Below, in pieces: positions 8,103-15,358 of a DNA stretch of 64,000 bases (position 1 is the stretch's first letter; every line of letters starts with the position of its first letter). The translations under genes were made by a program, and so were the position numbers. The stretch comes from GCA-2731375 sp964590195 (GTDB lineage: Bacteria > Pseudomonadota > Alphaproteobacteria > GCA-2731375). The stretch is from positions 266,509 through 330,508 of the forward strand of contig CAZPWJ010000001.1 of the NCBI GenBank assembly GCA_964590195.1, given 5' to 3'. The notes below the pieces were generated by a model. That model made no database searches and was not told the origin of the DNA. It saw only the letters and a program-made list of their open reading frames with translations.

Positions 8103-9713
8103 ATGGCCTCTCTGTCCATGCCAAACATCGCTGTCCGGCACACCACCTGGTTCCGCCTTCTAACCGCGATAATGTTAGGCGCCGCCGCCGCCCTGGCTCT
8201 GGCGCCATGGTATCTCTGGCCCTTGATGGTGCTTGGCTATGGCGGCCTGTTATGGCTTTTGCAAGGGACCGCGCGCACGAAAGCGGCCTTTTTCCAGGGC
8301 TGGGCCTTTGGCATCGGCTATTTTCTGGTTGGCCTGCACTGGGTCGGCCACGCCTTCATGGTCGATGCCGCCCGCTTCAGCTGGTTGATGCCATTCGCGC
8401 TTTTCGCCCTGGCGGCGGGGCTCGGACTGTTTCCTGCCCTGGCGGCGGCCTGTACCCAACGTCTGTCAGTCCCTGGGATAAGCCGCTTGCTGGCCTTCAC
8501 CCTGTTCTGGGGTTTGAGTGAGTGGTTGCGGGGCAGCATTTTTACTGGGTTTCCCTGGCTGTTGTCCGGGCATGTCTGGGCCGCCAGCGATTTCAGCTTG
8601 CAGGCCGCCGCCTATTTGGGGGCATCCGGCCTGGGTTTGCTGGCGGTGCTGTCGGCCGCCGCGCCCGCTTTGATCTTGAGCACGCAATCGGGCTCCCGCA
8701 AACCGGGCCTCATGGCCAGCGCCGCCGCGCTGGCCCTGGTGGTTCTGGTCTTGACGTTATCGCAAGCACGTTTAGAGGCGGCTGAGACCAGCCATCATCC
8801 AGGCGTACGGCTGCGCCTGGTTCAGGCTGGTATTGCACAGGCGGACAAATGGCGGCCGGAATTGCGCGACCGGCATTTGGCGCTTTATCTTGAACTAAGC
8901 CTGAGCACTGATGGCGCCGGACAGCCAGCCGACTTCAGCCATCTGATCTGGCCGGAAACGGCAACGCCATTCTTTTTGGCGGCGGACCAACGACGCAGCA
9001 GCGCCATCGCCCGCCTCCTGCCCCCCGAAAGTCTGTTGATAACCGGCTCTCCGCGGCGTGGGGATGCAGGGGAGCGCCACCAGAGACTGTATAATAGCAT
9101 TGCTTCCCTCAACCCGAGCGGCATCGTCACAACTATTTATGACAAGTTTCATTTGGTGCCCTTTGGTGAATACCTGCCCTTCCGTGCCGTGATGGCCCGC
9201 CTGGGTCTGGACAAACTGGCCCATGGTGCCGTGGACTTTTCGCCGGGAGCCCAACCAAGTCTGGTTCGCCTCCCCGGCCTGCCGTCTTTTCGCCCCTTGA
9301 TCTGCTACGAAATCATTTTTCCCCGGGAAATAGAAACGAACGGCGAAATTCTTGATTCGAATGGAAGGCCGGAATGGCTGTTGAATTTGACCAATGATGC
9401 CTGGTTCGGCGGCAATTTTGGCCCCCGCCAGCACCTGGCCATAGCCCGCGTTCGGGCGGCAGAACTGGGCCTGCCCGTGATCCGGGTGGCGAACACCGGC
9501 ATCTCGGCCGTCATCGACCCCCACGGACGCATTATCAGCCAATTACCCTTATCAGTGGCGGGTGTGATCGACAGCCAATTGCCTTCCGCCTTGCCAAAAA
9601 CCTTATATGCAAGCTTTGGTGATGGCATTTTTGCTTTATTGTGCCTATTGCTTGCCGGTTCGAGTATTCTTGCCCGCGTTTACAGTATTATTGTGACTCG
9701 CCATAACAACTAG
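8103..9713 (+). CDS. lnt: Apolipoprotein N-acyltransferase Lnt
   Basis: Inner-membrane enzyme that adds the third acyl chain to the N-terminal Cys of lipoproteins. The N-terminal part has about six hydrophobic segments (residues 15-215) and a C-terminal anchor. The periplasmic nitrilase-like domain has the catalytic triad: Glu in LIWPETATPFF (about 284), Lys in YDKFHLVPFGEYLPF (about 347) and Cys in LICYEIIFP (about 400), spaced as in E. coli Lnt. Length of 536 residues is normal. It follows corC after 21 bases, as in many proteobacteria. Confidence 0.95.
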   Translation: MASLSMPNIAVRHTTWFRLLTAIMLGAAAALALAPWYLWPLMVLGYGGLLWLLQGTARTKAAFFQGWAFGIGYFLVGLHWVGHAFMVDAARFSWLMPFALFALAAGLGLFPALAAACTQRLSVPGISRLLAFTLFWGLSEWLRGSIFTGFPWLLSGHVWAASDFSLQAAAYLGASGLGLLAVLSAAAPALILSTQSGSRKPGLMASAAALALVVLVLTLSQARLEAAETSHHPGVRLRLVQAGIAQADKWRPELRDRHLALYLELSLSTDGAGQPADFSHLIWPETATPFFLAADQRRSSAIARLLPPESLLITGSPRRGDAGERHQRLYNSIASLNPSGIVTTIYDKFHLVPFGEYLPFRAVMARLGLDKLAHGAVDFSPGAQPSLVRLPGLPSFRPLICYEIIFPREIETNGEILDSNGRPEWLLNLTNDAWFGGNFGPRQHLAIARVRAAELGLPVIRVANTGISAVIDPHGRIISQLPLSVAGVIDSQLPSALPKTLYASFGDGIFALLCLLLAGSSILARVYSIIVTRHNN

Positions 9714-9743
9714 GCGATGCTTGACAGGCAAACTCGGCTGCTA

Positions 9744-9777
9744 CATACATGTGTATGCAACTTATTGGATGCATACA
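9744..9777. promoter_or_regulatory. Candidate operator with three CATACA half-sites upstream of XRE gene
   Basis: CATACA at 9744-9749 and its complement TGTATG at 9752-9757 form a perfect 6-bp inverted repeat with a 2-base spacer. TGTATGCA at 9752-9759 and TGCATACA at 9770-9777 form a second perfect 8-bp inverted repeat with a 10-base spacer. A TTGACA box lies just upstream at 9721-9726, so the half-sites would overlap the -10 region. The obvious candidate for binding is the XRE regulator encoded next (autoregulation), which is inference. Confidence 0.5.
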
Positions 9778-9839
9778 GTATTTTTTGGCGACCAGTAACT
9801 CGGATTGCCAGCAAAGATTGCGAATGAGGAGTAGTACCA

Positions 9840-10262
9840 GTGACAGCGAATCCCAATCCGGTTGACATTCATGTCGGCTCACGTGTTCGGCTTCGTCGTA
9901 CTTTGTTGGGTATGAGTCAGGAAAAACTAGGCAATGCCCTGGGATTGACGTTTCAGCAAGTACAGAAATATGAACGCGGCACAAACCGCATTGGCTCCTC
10001 CCGGCTATTTTTGCTCAGTCGTATTTTGGATGTGCCCGTATCCTTCTTCTTTGACGACATGGCACCTGAGGTAGCGGCAGGACAGCCCGGCTTTGCCGAG
10101 GCGGCCCAGGCCAATTTTGACCAGGACGATCTGGCAAAGCGGGAAACCCTGGAATTGGTGCGTGCCTATTACAAAATTACCGATGCCGGTGTGCGCAAAC
10201 GGTTGTTTGATCTGGTCAAGGCAGTGGGCGGCCAGGTTCTAGATGACTTGGATGAAGACTAG
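9840..10262 (+). CDS. XRE-family transcriptional regulator (PraR/PhrR-like)
   Basis: Helix-turn-helix regulator of 140 residues. The HTH (about residues 12-67) reads VRLRRTLLGMSQEKLGNALG then TFQQVQKYERGTNRI, a pattern typical of the alphaproteobacterial XRE proteins encoded between lnt and metK. In rhizobia such proteins (PraR, PhrR) affect biofilm, stress or symbiosis genes. Assignment to that subgroup is by resemblance and position. The C-terminal half is acidic and probably dimerises. The GTG start is supported by GAGGAG about ten bases upstream. The promoter region has a conspicuous repeated half-site. Confidence 0.85.
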   Translation: MTANPNPVDIHVGSRVRLRRTLLGMSQEKLGNALGLTFQQVQKYERGTNRIGSSRLFLLSRILDVPVSFFFDDMAPEVAAGQPGFAEAAQANFDQDDLAKRETLELVRAYYKITDAGVRKRLFDLVKAVGGQVLDDLDED

Positions 10263-10290
10263 ATATCTCCCAAATTATTGACGGATTCTC

Positions 10291-10431
10291 CACTGCGTCG
10301 TTTGGGCGCTGCCGGTCTTGCAAGGGTGGCGCTTGACCGGCGGCTAAAAGCCTGCAACAACGCCTCTGCATTTGGCGAATTGAACGCCAAAACCAATGTA
10401 ATCGTGACTCTCAACTGGCAGGAGGCGCCCC
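10291..10431 (+). promoter_or_regulatory. Structured metK leader: candidate translational riboswitch with anti-Shine-Dalgarno
   Basis: GCCGGTC (10311-10317) pairs perfectly with GACCGGC (10335-10341). GCGTCG (10295-10300) can pair with TGGCGC (10327-10332, with G-U pairs). Together the two helices have H-type pseudoknot topology, followed by GGCTAAAAGCC (10342-10352). Next, CGCCTCTGC (10361-10369) is complementary to the ribosome-binding region GCA-G-GAGGCG (10418-10427) with one bulged G. A perfect 7-bp hairpin, TTTGGCG/CGCCAAA (10371-10377, 10385-10391), nests between them. This would hide the metK start. The TTGCA and GCTAAAA pieces recall the SAM-II class, but the usual TGATTTG block is not intact, so class membership is uncertain. 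Confidence 0.55.
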
Positions 10432-11610
10432 GTGTCGAGCGGCAATTATCTCTTTACCTCTGAATCCGTGTCCGAAGGGCATCCGGACAAAGTTTGCGAT
10501 CAAATCTCCGATGCGATCGTTGATATGTTTTTGGCTGCCGATCCGGACAATGCCCGGGTCGCCTGCGAAACATTGACTACCACCAACCTGATCGTTTTGG
10601 CCGGCGAAGTGCGCGGCCCCGCCGAAGTGGCGAGCAACAAGGCGGCCATGGAACAGGCGGCCCGCGATACCGTGCGCCGTATCGGCTATGAGCAGGACGG
10701 GTTTCATTGGGAAAAAGCCGAGGTGCAGGTCCACCTCCATCCCCAGTCCGTTGATATTGCCCAGGGCGTCGATGCCTCCGGCAACAAGGACATCGGGGCG
10801 GGCGACCAGGGCATTATGTTCGGCTATGCCTGTAATGAAACCGACGCCCTGATGCCGGCGCCCATTCATTATTCCCACGCCATTCTACGCAATATGGCCG
10901 CGGACCGGCACGCCGGCAAAACACCGCAATTTGGTCCCGATTCAAAAAGCCAGGTTACCCTGCGTTATGTGGACGGCAAGCCTGTTGGCGCGACCTCCGT
11001 CGTGGTTTCGACCCAGCATACGGAAGATGCCGGCAACGAGGAAATTCGCGAGCTGGTGCGTAAATATGTTACGGACGTTCTGCCCGACGGCTGGATGTGC
11101 CCGGAAGACGAATTCTATGTCAATCCCACCGGCCGGTTCGTCATTGGCGGCCCGGACGGCGATGCCGGTCTGACTGGCCGCAAGATCATTGTTGATACCT
11201 ACGGCGGCGCGGCACCCCATGGCGGCGGCGCGTTTTCCGGCAAGGATCCGACGAAGGTTGACCGTTCGGCGGCCTATGCGGCGCGCTATCTGGCCAAGAA
11301 TATTGTCGGCGCCAATCTGGCCGACCGTTGCTGCATCCAACTGGCCTATGCCATCGGCGTGGCCAAGCCATTGTCCATCTATGTGGACACCTATGGCACG
11401 GGCCGCTGCGACGAAGGCCGCCTGATCAGCTTCCTCTCGGACAATGTGGATTTGAGCCCCCGTGGCATCCACAACATGCTGTCCCTGAACCGGCCGATCT
11501 ATGCCAAGACGGCCGCCTACGGCCATTTTGGCCCGGACGCGGAAGCGGACGGTCACTTCAGCTGGGAAGGCCTGGGTTTGGTGCCGGAGTTGAAGCCGCT
11601 TCTTGGCTGA
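10432..11610 (+). CDS. metK: S-adenosylmethionine synthase
   Basis: Cytoplasmic enzyme making S-adenosylmethionine from methionine and ATP. Motifs present: SVSEGHPDKVCDQISDA near the N-terminus, the GAGDQG methionine/ATP loop, and the P-loop-like GGGAFSGKDPTKVDRS. Length of 392 residues is normal. The GTG start at 10432 has a strong GGAGGCG site six to ten bases upstream. That site can be sequestered by an upstream complementary segment. The downstream trmB start overlaps the metK stop. Confidence 0.97.
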   Translation: MSSGNYLFTSESVSEGHPDKVCDQISDAIVDMFLAADPDNARVACETLTTTNLIVLAGEVRGPAEVASNKAAMEQAARDTVRRIGYEQDGFHWEKAEVQVHLHPQSVDIAQGVDASGNKDIGAGDQGIMFGYACNETDALMPAPIHYSHAILRNMAADRHAGKTPQFGPDSKSQVTLRYVDGKPVGATSVVVSTQHTEDAGNEEIRELVRKYVTDVLPDGWMCPEDEFYVNPTGRFVIGGPDGDAGLTGRKIIVDTYGGAAPHGGGAFSGKDPTKVDRSAAYAARYLAKNIVGANLADRCCIQLAYAIGVAKPLSIYVDTYGTGRCDEGRLISFLSDNVDLSPRGIHNMLSLNRPIYAKTAAYGHFGPDAEADGHFSWEGLGLVPELKPLLG

Positions 11611-12322
11611 TAAGCATCCGCGAACACTTCATGGCCGGCGGCGCGGAAAGCCGCTTCGGGTAGGCCGGCGGGATGTGCTGGAGCGGCTGCTGCCGCGCCT
11701 GAAGATTGATCCCGCCGACTATCAGGCCGGCGCGCTACGTCCACGTACACTGTTCGATGGGACGATCCGGGCGGTTTGGCTGGAAATTGGCTTTGGCGCC
11801 GGCGAGCACTTGTCGGCCATGGCCCAGGCCAATCCCCATGTCGGCTTCATCGGTTGCGAGCCATTCATCAATGGCGTGGCCCGTTTGCTTCAGGATGTGG
11901 ATCAACATGGCCTGAACAACGTGCGCATCGTCATGGATGACGCCCGGCTGCTGCTTGATTGCCTGGCGGCGGGCAGCATCGACCGCTCTTTTCTGCTGTT
12001 CCCCGATCCTTGGCCGAAACGCCGCCATAACAAGCGCCGCTTTGTCGGGCCGGAAAACATCGCCGCCATGGCGCATGTGTTGAGCGACGGCGCCCAATGG
12101 CGGATCGCCACGGATCACATGGACTATTGCCGTTGGATCCTGGCCCATATGTGCCCGGCACCGCAATTTCAATGGCTGGCCCGGCGGCCGGGAGACTGGC
12201 GCAACCGGCCCGAGGACTGGCCGGCCACCCGATATGAAGAAAAAGGCATCAAGGCCGGACGCCCGCCCGTTTTTCTGACCTTTGAACACTTGAATGGAAA
12301 ACAGTCCACAAAACAGCCTTAA
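11603..12322 (+). CDS. trmB: tRNA (guanine-N7-)-methyltransferase TrmB
   Basis: SAM-dependent methyltransferase forming m7G46 in tRNA. The SAM-binding motif is WLEIGFGAGEHL, and the family signature FLLFPDPWPKRRHNKRR is intact, with the substrate-binding ATDHMDYCRWIL downstream. The start is a TTG overlapping the metK stop. No strong ribosome-binding site is visible, so translation may be coupled to metK. An internal GTG is possible but would shorten the family N-terminus. Placing a SAM consumer behind the SAM synthase gene is a natural arrangement. Confidence 0.92.
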   Translation: MADKHPRTLHGRRRGKPLRVGRRDVLERLLPRLKIDPADYQAGALRPRTLFDGTIRAVWLEIGFGAGEHLSAMAQANPHVGFIGCEPFINGVARLLQDVDQHGLNNVRIVMDDARLLLDCLAAGSIDRSFLLFPDPWPKRRHNKRRFVGPENIAAMAHVLSDGAQWRIATDHMDYCRWILAHMCPAPQFQWLARRPGDWRNRPEDWPATRYEEKGIKAGRPPVFLTFEHLNGKQSTKQP

Positions 12323-12325
12323 CGC

Positions 12326-12443
12326 TTGCGTTACGCTGTTTGGGACCATATATAAGCAGCTAACAAATAGCCTGGCGACCAGCGGGGCGGTAACAAAGGT
12401 GGGCCAGCGGCCTGCCTTTTGCGTTTTTGGGACGGTTTATAAG
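12326..12443 (+). promoter_or_regulatory. Duplicated promoter-like element upstream of rimP-nusA
   Basis: Two copies of the same element occur on the + strand. The first has TTGCGT (12326-12331), TTTGGGAC (12339-12346) and ATAAG (12352-12356). The second has TTGCGT (12419-12424), TTTGGGAC (12426-12433) and ATAAG (12439-12443). TTTGGGAC and ATAAG keep the same 5-base gap in both, while the distance to TTGCGT differs by six bases. The position suggests duplicated promoter or operator sites for the rimP-nusA-infB operon. Spacing to a classical -35 is not ideal (19 and 13 bases to TATAAG). Confidence 0.4.
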
Positions 12444-12470
12444 ACGGTATATTTGAGATCAGGACGAACA

Positions 12471-12995
12471 GTGGCGACAGCAAATCATCATCTGGGTGAA
12501 GTGGAACGCCTGATTGCGCCTTCGGTCGAGGCCATGGGCTTTCGTCTTGTGCAATTGACCATGTCGGGCGGCGAGCAATCGCAGCCGACCCTGCAGGTGA
12601 TGGCGGAACCCCTGGACGATGGCGACATGAACGTCAATCAATGCGCCGAGTTAAGCCGCGCCATATCGGCTATCCTGGATGTTGAAGACCCAATCCCCAC
12701 CGCCTATTTGCTGGAGGTCAGTTCGCCCGGCGTTGACCGGCCCCTGGTCCGCCCGGAAGACTTTGAACGCCACGCCGGCTTTCAGGCCAGGGTTGAAGCG
12801 GACACCCCGATCGATGGCCGCCGCCGTTTTGTTGGCCGTCTACAGGGCCTGAATGATGATTTGGTCAACATTGCCGTAACCGACAGTGATGACAGCGTAA
12901 AAGAATTCGCCATTCCACTCGAGACCGTCGTCCGCGCCAAACTGGTGCTGACCGATGAATTGATCAGAGACACCTTGAAGAAGAGAAAAAACTAA
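12471..12995 (+). CDS. rimP: Ribosome maturation factor RimP
   Basis: 30S subunit assembly factor, 174 residues. The N-terminal domain contains HLGEVERLIAPSVEAMGFRL. The family core YLLEVSSPGVDRPLVRPEDF is followed by an SH3-like C-terminal domain (RRRFVGRLQGLNDDLVNI). A longer in-frame extension upstream to 12294 runs through the promoter-like repeats and has no similarity. GTG at 12471 with AGGAC five bases before it is the better start. The stop overlaps the nusA start by one base (TAATG), the classic rimP-nusA junction. Confidence 0.93.
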   Translation: MATANHHLGEVERLIAPSVEAMGFRLVQLTMSGGEQSQPTLQVMAEPLDDGDMNVNQCAELSRAISAILDVEDPIPTAYLLEVSSPGVDRPLVRPEDFERHAGFQARVEADTPIDGRRRFVGRLQGLNDDLVNIAVTDSDDSVKEFAIPLETVVRAKLVLTDELIRDTLKKRKN

Positions 12996-14593
12996 TGGCC
13001 GATGCACAAACAGTCGTAGGCGCCAACCGGTTGGAGCTGTTGCAGATTGCCGACGCGGTTGCGCGGGAAAAGTCGATTGATGCGGAAATCGTCGTCGTGG
13101 CGATGGAAGAGGCAATCCAAAAGGCGGCACGTTCGAAATACGGCATGGAAAACGAAATTCGTGCTGAAATTGACCGCAAAACCGGCAATATCGGCCTCTC
13201 CCGGCTGCTGGATGTTGTCGAGGAAGTGGAAAACCCGGCCACGGAAATCCGCCTGACCGAAGCCCTGGGCCGCAACCCGGATGCCAGGGTCGGCGATCTG
13301 ATCTCGGAAGCGCTGCCGCCGATCGATTTCGGCCGGATTGCCACACAGACCGCCAAACAGGTCATCGTGCAAAAGGTGCGCGAGGCGGAGCGCGAACGGC
13401 AATACGAAGAATACAAGGACCGCATTGGCGAAGTGGTCAATGGCGTCGTCAAGCGGGTCGAATACGGCAATGTGCTGGTCGATCTGGGCCGGGCCGAAGC
13501 CATCGTGCGCCGGGACGAGGCGTTGCCGCGGGAAAGCCTGCGCCAGGGCGACCGGATCCGGGCCTATATTTACGACGTGCGCCAGGAACAGCGCGGGCCG
13601 CAGATTTTCCTCTCCCGCACTCATCCGCAATTCATGGCGAAATTGTTTACCCAGGAAGTGCCGGAGATTTATGACGGCATAATCGAGATCAAGGCCGTCG
13701 CCCGCGACCCGGGCAGCCGAGCCAAGATCGCCGTGGTCTCAAACGATACCAGCATTGATCCCGTCGGCGCCTGTGTCGGCATGCGGGGCAGCCGGGTACT
13801 GGCGGTGGTCAACGAATTGCAGGGCGAAAAAATCGACATTATCCAGTGGATCCCCGATCCGGCGGCTTTTCTGGTCAACGGCCTGGCACCCGCCGACGTG
13901 GTCAAGGTGGTGATGGACGAGGATGCGCAGAAGTTCGAAGTGGTGGTGCCGGACGAGATGTTAAGCCTGGCCATCGGCCGGCGCGGTCAGAACGTGCGCC
14001 TGGCCTCGCAATTGACCGGCTGGGAAATCGACATTCTGACCGAGGAAGAAGAATCCGAACGCCGTCAGGAAGAACTGCGTCAGCGCAGCGAGCTGTTCAT
14101 GAATGCCTTGGTCATTGACGAAATGATGGCGCAGCTGCTGGCCACCGAAGGCTTTAATTCGGTCGAGGAAGTGGCCTTCGTGGAACAGGAAGAGCTGGCC
14201 ACGCTGGAGGGTTTCGATGAAGACCTGGCGGCGGCCTTGCAACAGCGCGCCACCGACTATCTGGAAGCCCGCGATGCGGAGTTCGACGAACAACGCGCGG
14301 AGCTCGGCGTCACCGAAGAGCTGGCCGCGCTTGAAGGTCTGACACCGGGCATGCTGGTTACCTTGGGCGAAAATGGCATCAAGGAGCTGGATGATTTCGC
14401 CGAACTGGCGACCGATGAACTGGTTGATCCGGGCGATGGCCTGTTGCGTGAATTCGACATTGATGAAGAGACGGCTTCGGCCATGATCATGGCGGCGCGG
14501 GCCCATTGGTTCGAGGACGAGGATCAGCCCGAAGCCGCCGGCGCCGATGAGGCGGACGCGGCGGAAGAAACAGCAGAAGAGTCTGAGGCCTGA
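12995..14593 (+). CDS. nusA: Transcription termination/antitermination factor NusA
   Basis: RNA polymerase-associated elongation factor, 532 residues. In order: N-terminal polymerase-binding domain (LLQIADAVAREKSIDAEIVV), S1 domain (IGEVVNGVVKRVEYGNVLVD), KH domains (GACVGMRGSRVLAVVNELQG and AIGRRGQNVRLASQLTGWEI), then two acidic C-terminal helical repeats (around residues 370-500) and a Glu/Ala-rich tail. It lies in the rimP-nusA-ylxR-infB operon. Translation is coupled to rimP through the TAATG junction. Confidence 0.97.
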   Translation: MADAQTVVGANRLELLQIADAVAREKSIDAEIVVVAMEEAIQKAARSKYGMENEIRAEIDRKTGNIGLSRLLDVVEEVENPATEIRLTEALGRNPDARVGDLISEALPPIDFGRIATQTAKQVIVQKVREAERERQYEEYKDRIGEVVNGVVKRVEYGNVLVDLGRAEAIVRRDEALPRESLRQGDRIRAYIYDVRQEQRGPQIFLSRTHPQFMAKLFTQEVPEIYDGIIEIKAVARDPGSRAKIAVVSNDTSIDPVGACVGMRGSRVLAVVNELQGEKIDIIQWIPDPAAFLVNGLAPADVVKVVMDEDAQKFEVVVPDEMLSLAIGRRGQNVRLASQLTGWEIDILTEEEESERRQEELRQRSELFMNALVIDEMMAQLLATEGFNSVEEVAFVEQEELATLEGFDEDLAAALQQRATDYLEARDAEFDEQRAELGVTEELAALEGLTPGMLVTLGENGIKELDDFAELATDELVDPGDGLLREFDIDEETASAMIMAARAHWFEDEDQPEAAGADEADAAEETAEESEA

Positions 14594-14604
14594 AAGCAGT
14601 CGAA

Positions 14605-15258
14605 ATGGGCAGTACAGCAGCAACAGCCATGACAGTGGACGGCGCCCAGACGGTGGATGGCGCGCCTGAACGGCGCTGTATTGCCACGGGCGCGTCTGTA
14701 TCGATGGACAATCTGCTGCGGTTCGTGGTTGGGCCGGACGGCGGCATTTGCGCCGATCTCGGCCGCGAGTTGCCGGGCCGGGGCATCTGGGTCGGTGGAC
14801 GCCGGGAACTGCTGGACCGGGCGGTAAAAAAGCGTTTGTTCGCCCGCGCCGCCAAACGGGCGGTCGTGGTGGCGGATGACCTGCCCGAGCAGGTGGAGGC
14901 CCTCATGCACCAGCGTGCCTTGGCTCTTCTGGGCCTGGCGAAACGGGCCGGTCAATTGACCTTGGGCTATGAAAAGGTGCGGGCATTGCTGGCCACGGAC
15001 AAGGCGGCAATTGCCATTTCAGCCCATGATGCCTCCCTCAAGGGCCGGGAAAAATTGTTGGGCGGCGATACTGTTGCGTTTGCCGATGCGGCGCCCGGTC
15101 GTGTTCTGAATGGGCGTATTGTGGTTGATATGTTCGGCATAGAAGAATTGAGTTTGGCATTGGGCCGTGAAAATGTGGTACATGCTGCGTTGAAGGTTGG
15201 TGGTCTGGCGGAACGTTTCCTGGCCGAATGCCACCGACTGAAGGATTACCGCGGCTGA
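14605..15258 (+). CDS. YlxR-like (DUF448) RNA-binding protein fused to an L7Ae-like domain
   Basis: Protein of 217 residues in the nusA-infB interval. The N-terminal YlxR domain has RRCIATGASVSMDNLLRFVV and ELPGRGIWVGGRRELLDRAV, matching DUF448, which is expected to bind nucleic acid. The C-terminal half (RALALLGLAKRAGQLTLGYE, then AAIAISAHDAS) resembles the L7Ae/YlxQ ribosomal-protein fold. Such two-domain fusions are usual in alphaproteobacteria, whereas Firmicutes keep ylxR and ylxQ separate. The role is not firmly known and is probably in transcription or ribosome function. No strong ribosome-binding site precedes the ATG. Confidence 0.88.
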   Translation: MGSTAATAMTVDGAQTVDGAPERRCIATGASVSMDNLLRFVVGPDGGICADLGRELPGRGIWVGGRRELLDRAVKKRLFARAAKRAVVVADDLPEQVEALMHQRALALLGLAKRAGQLTLGYEKVRALLATDKAAIAISAHDASLKGREKLLGGDTVAFADAAPGRVLNGRIVVDMFGIEELSLALGRENVVHAALKVGGLAERFLAECHRLKDYRG

Positions 15259-15358
15259 ACGTTCGGCTGGCATAGGGCCGGCCGGGGCGATTTGGTGTGC
15301 GGTTATGGTGTAATCGGCGACGGTCTTTGGCCGGCGTTGGTGGCCATTTGATAAAGAG

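Noticed and set aside
10278..10463. 61-codon frame upstream of and overlapping metK
   Set aside because: It covers the structured metK leader and runs into metK in another frame. Base-pairing explains the sequence better than coding.
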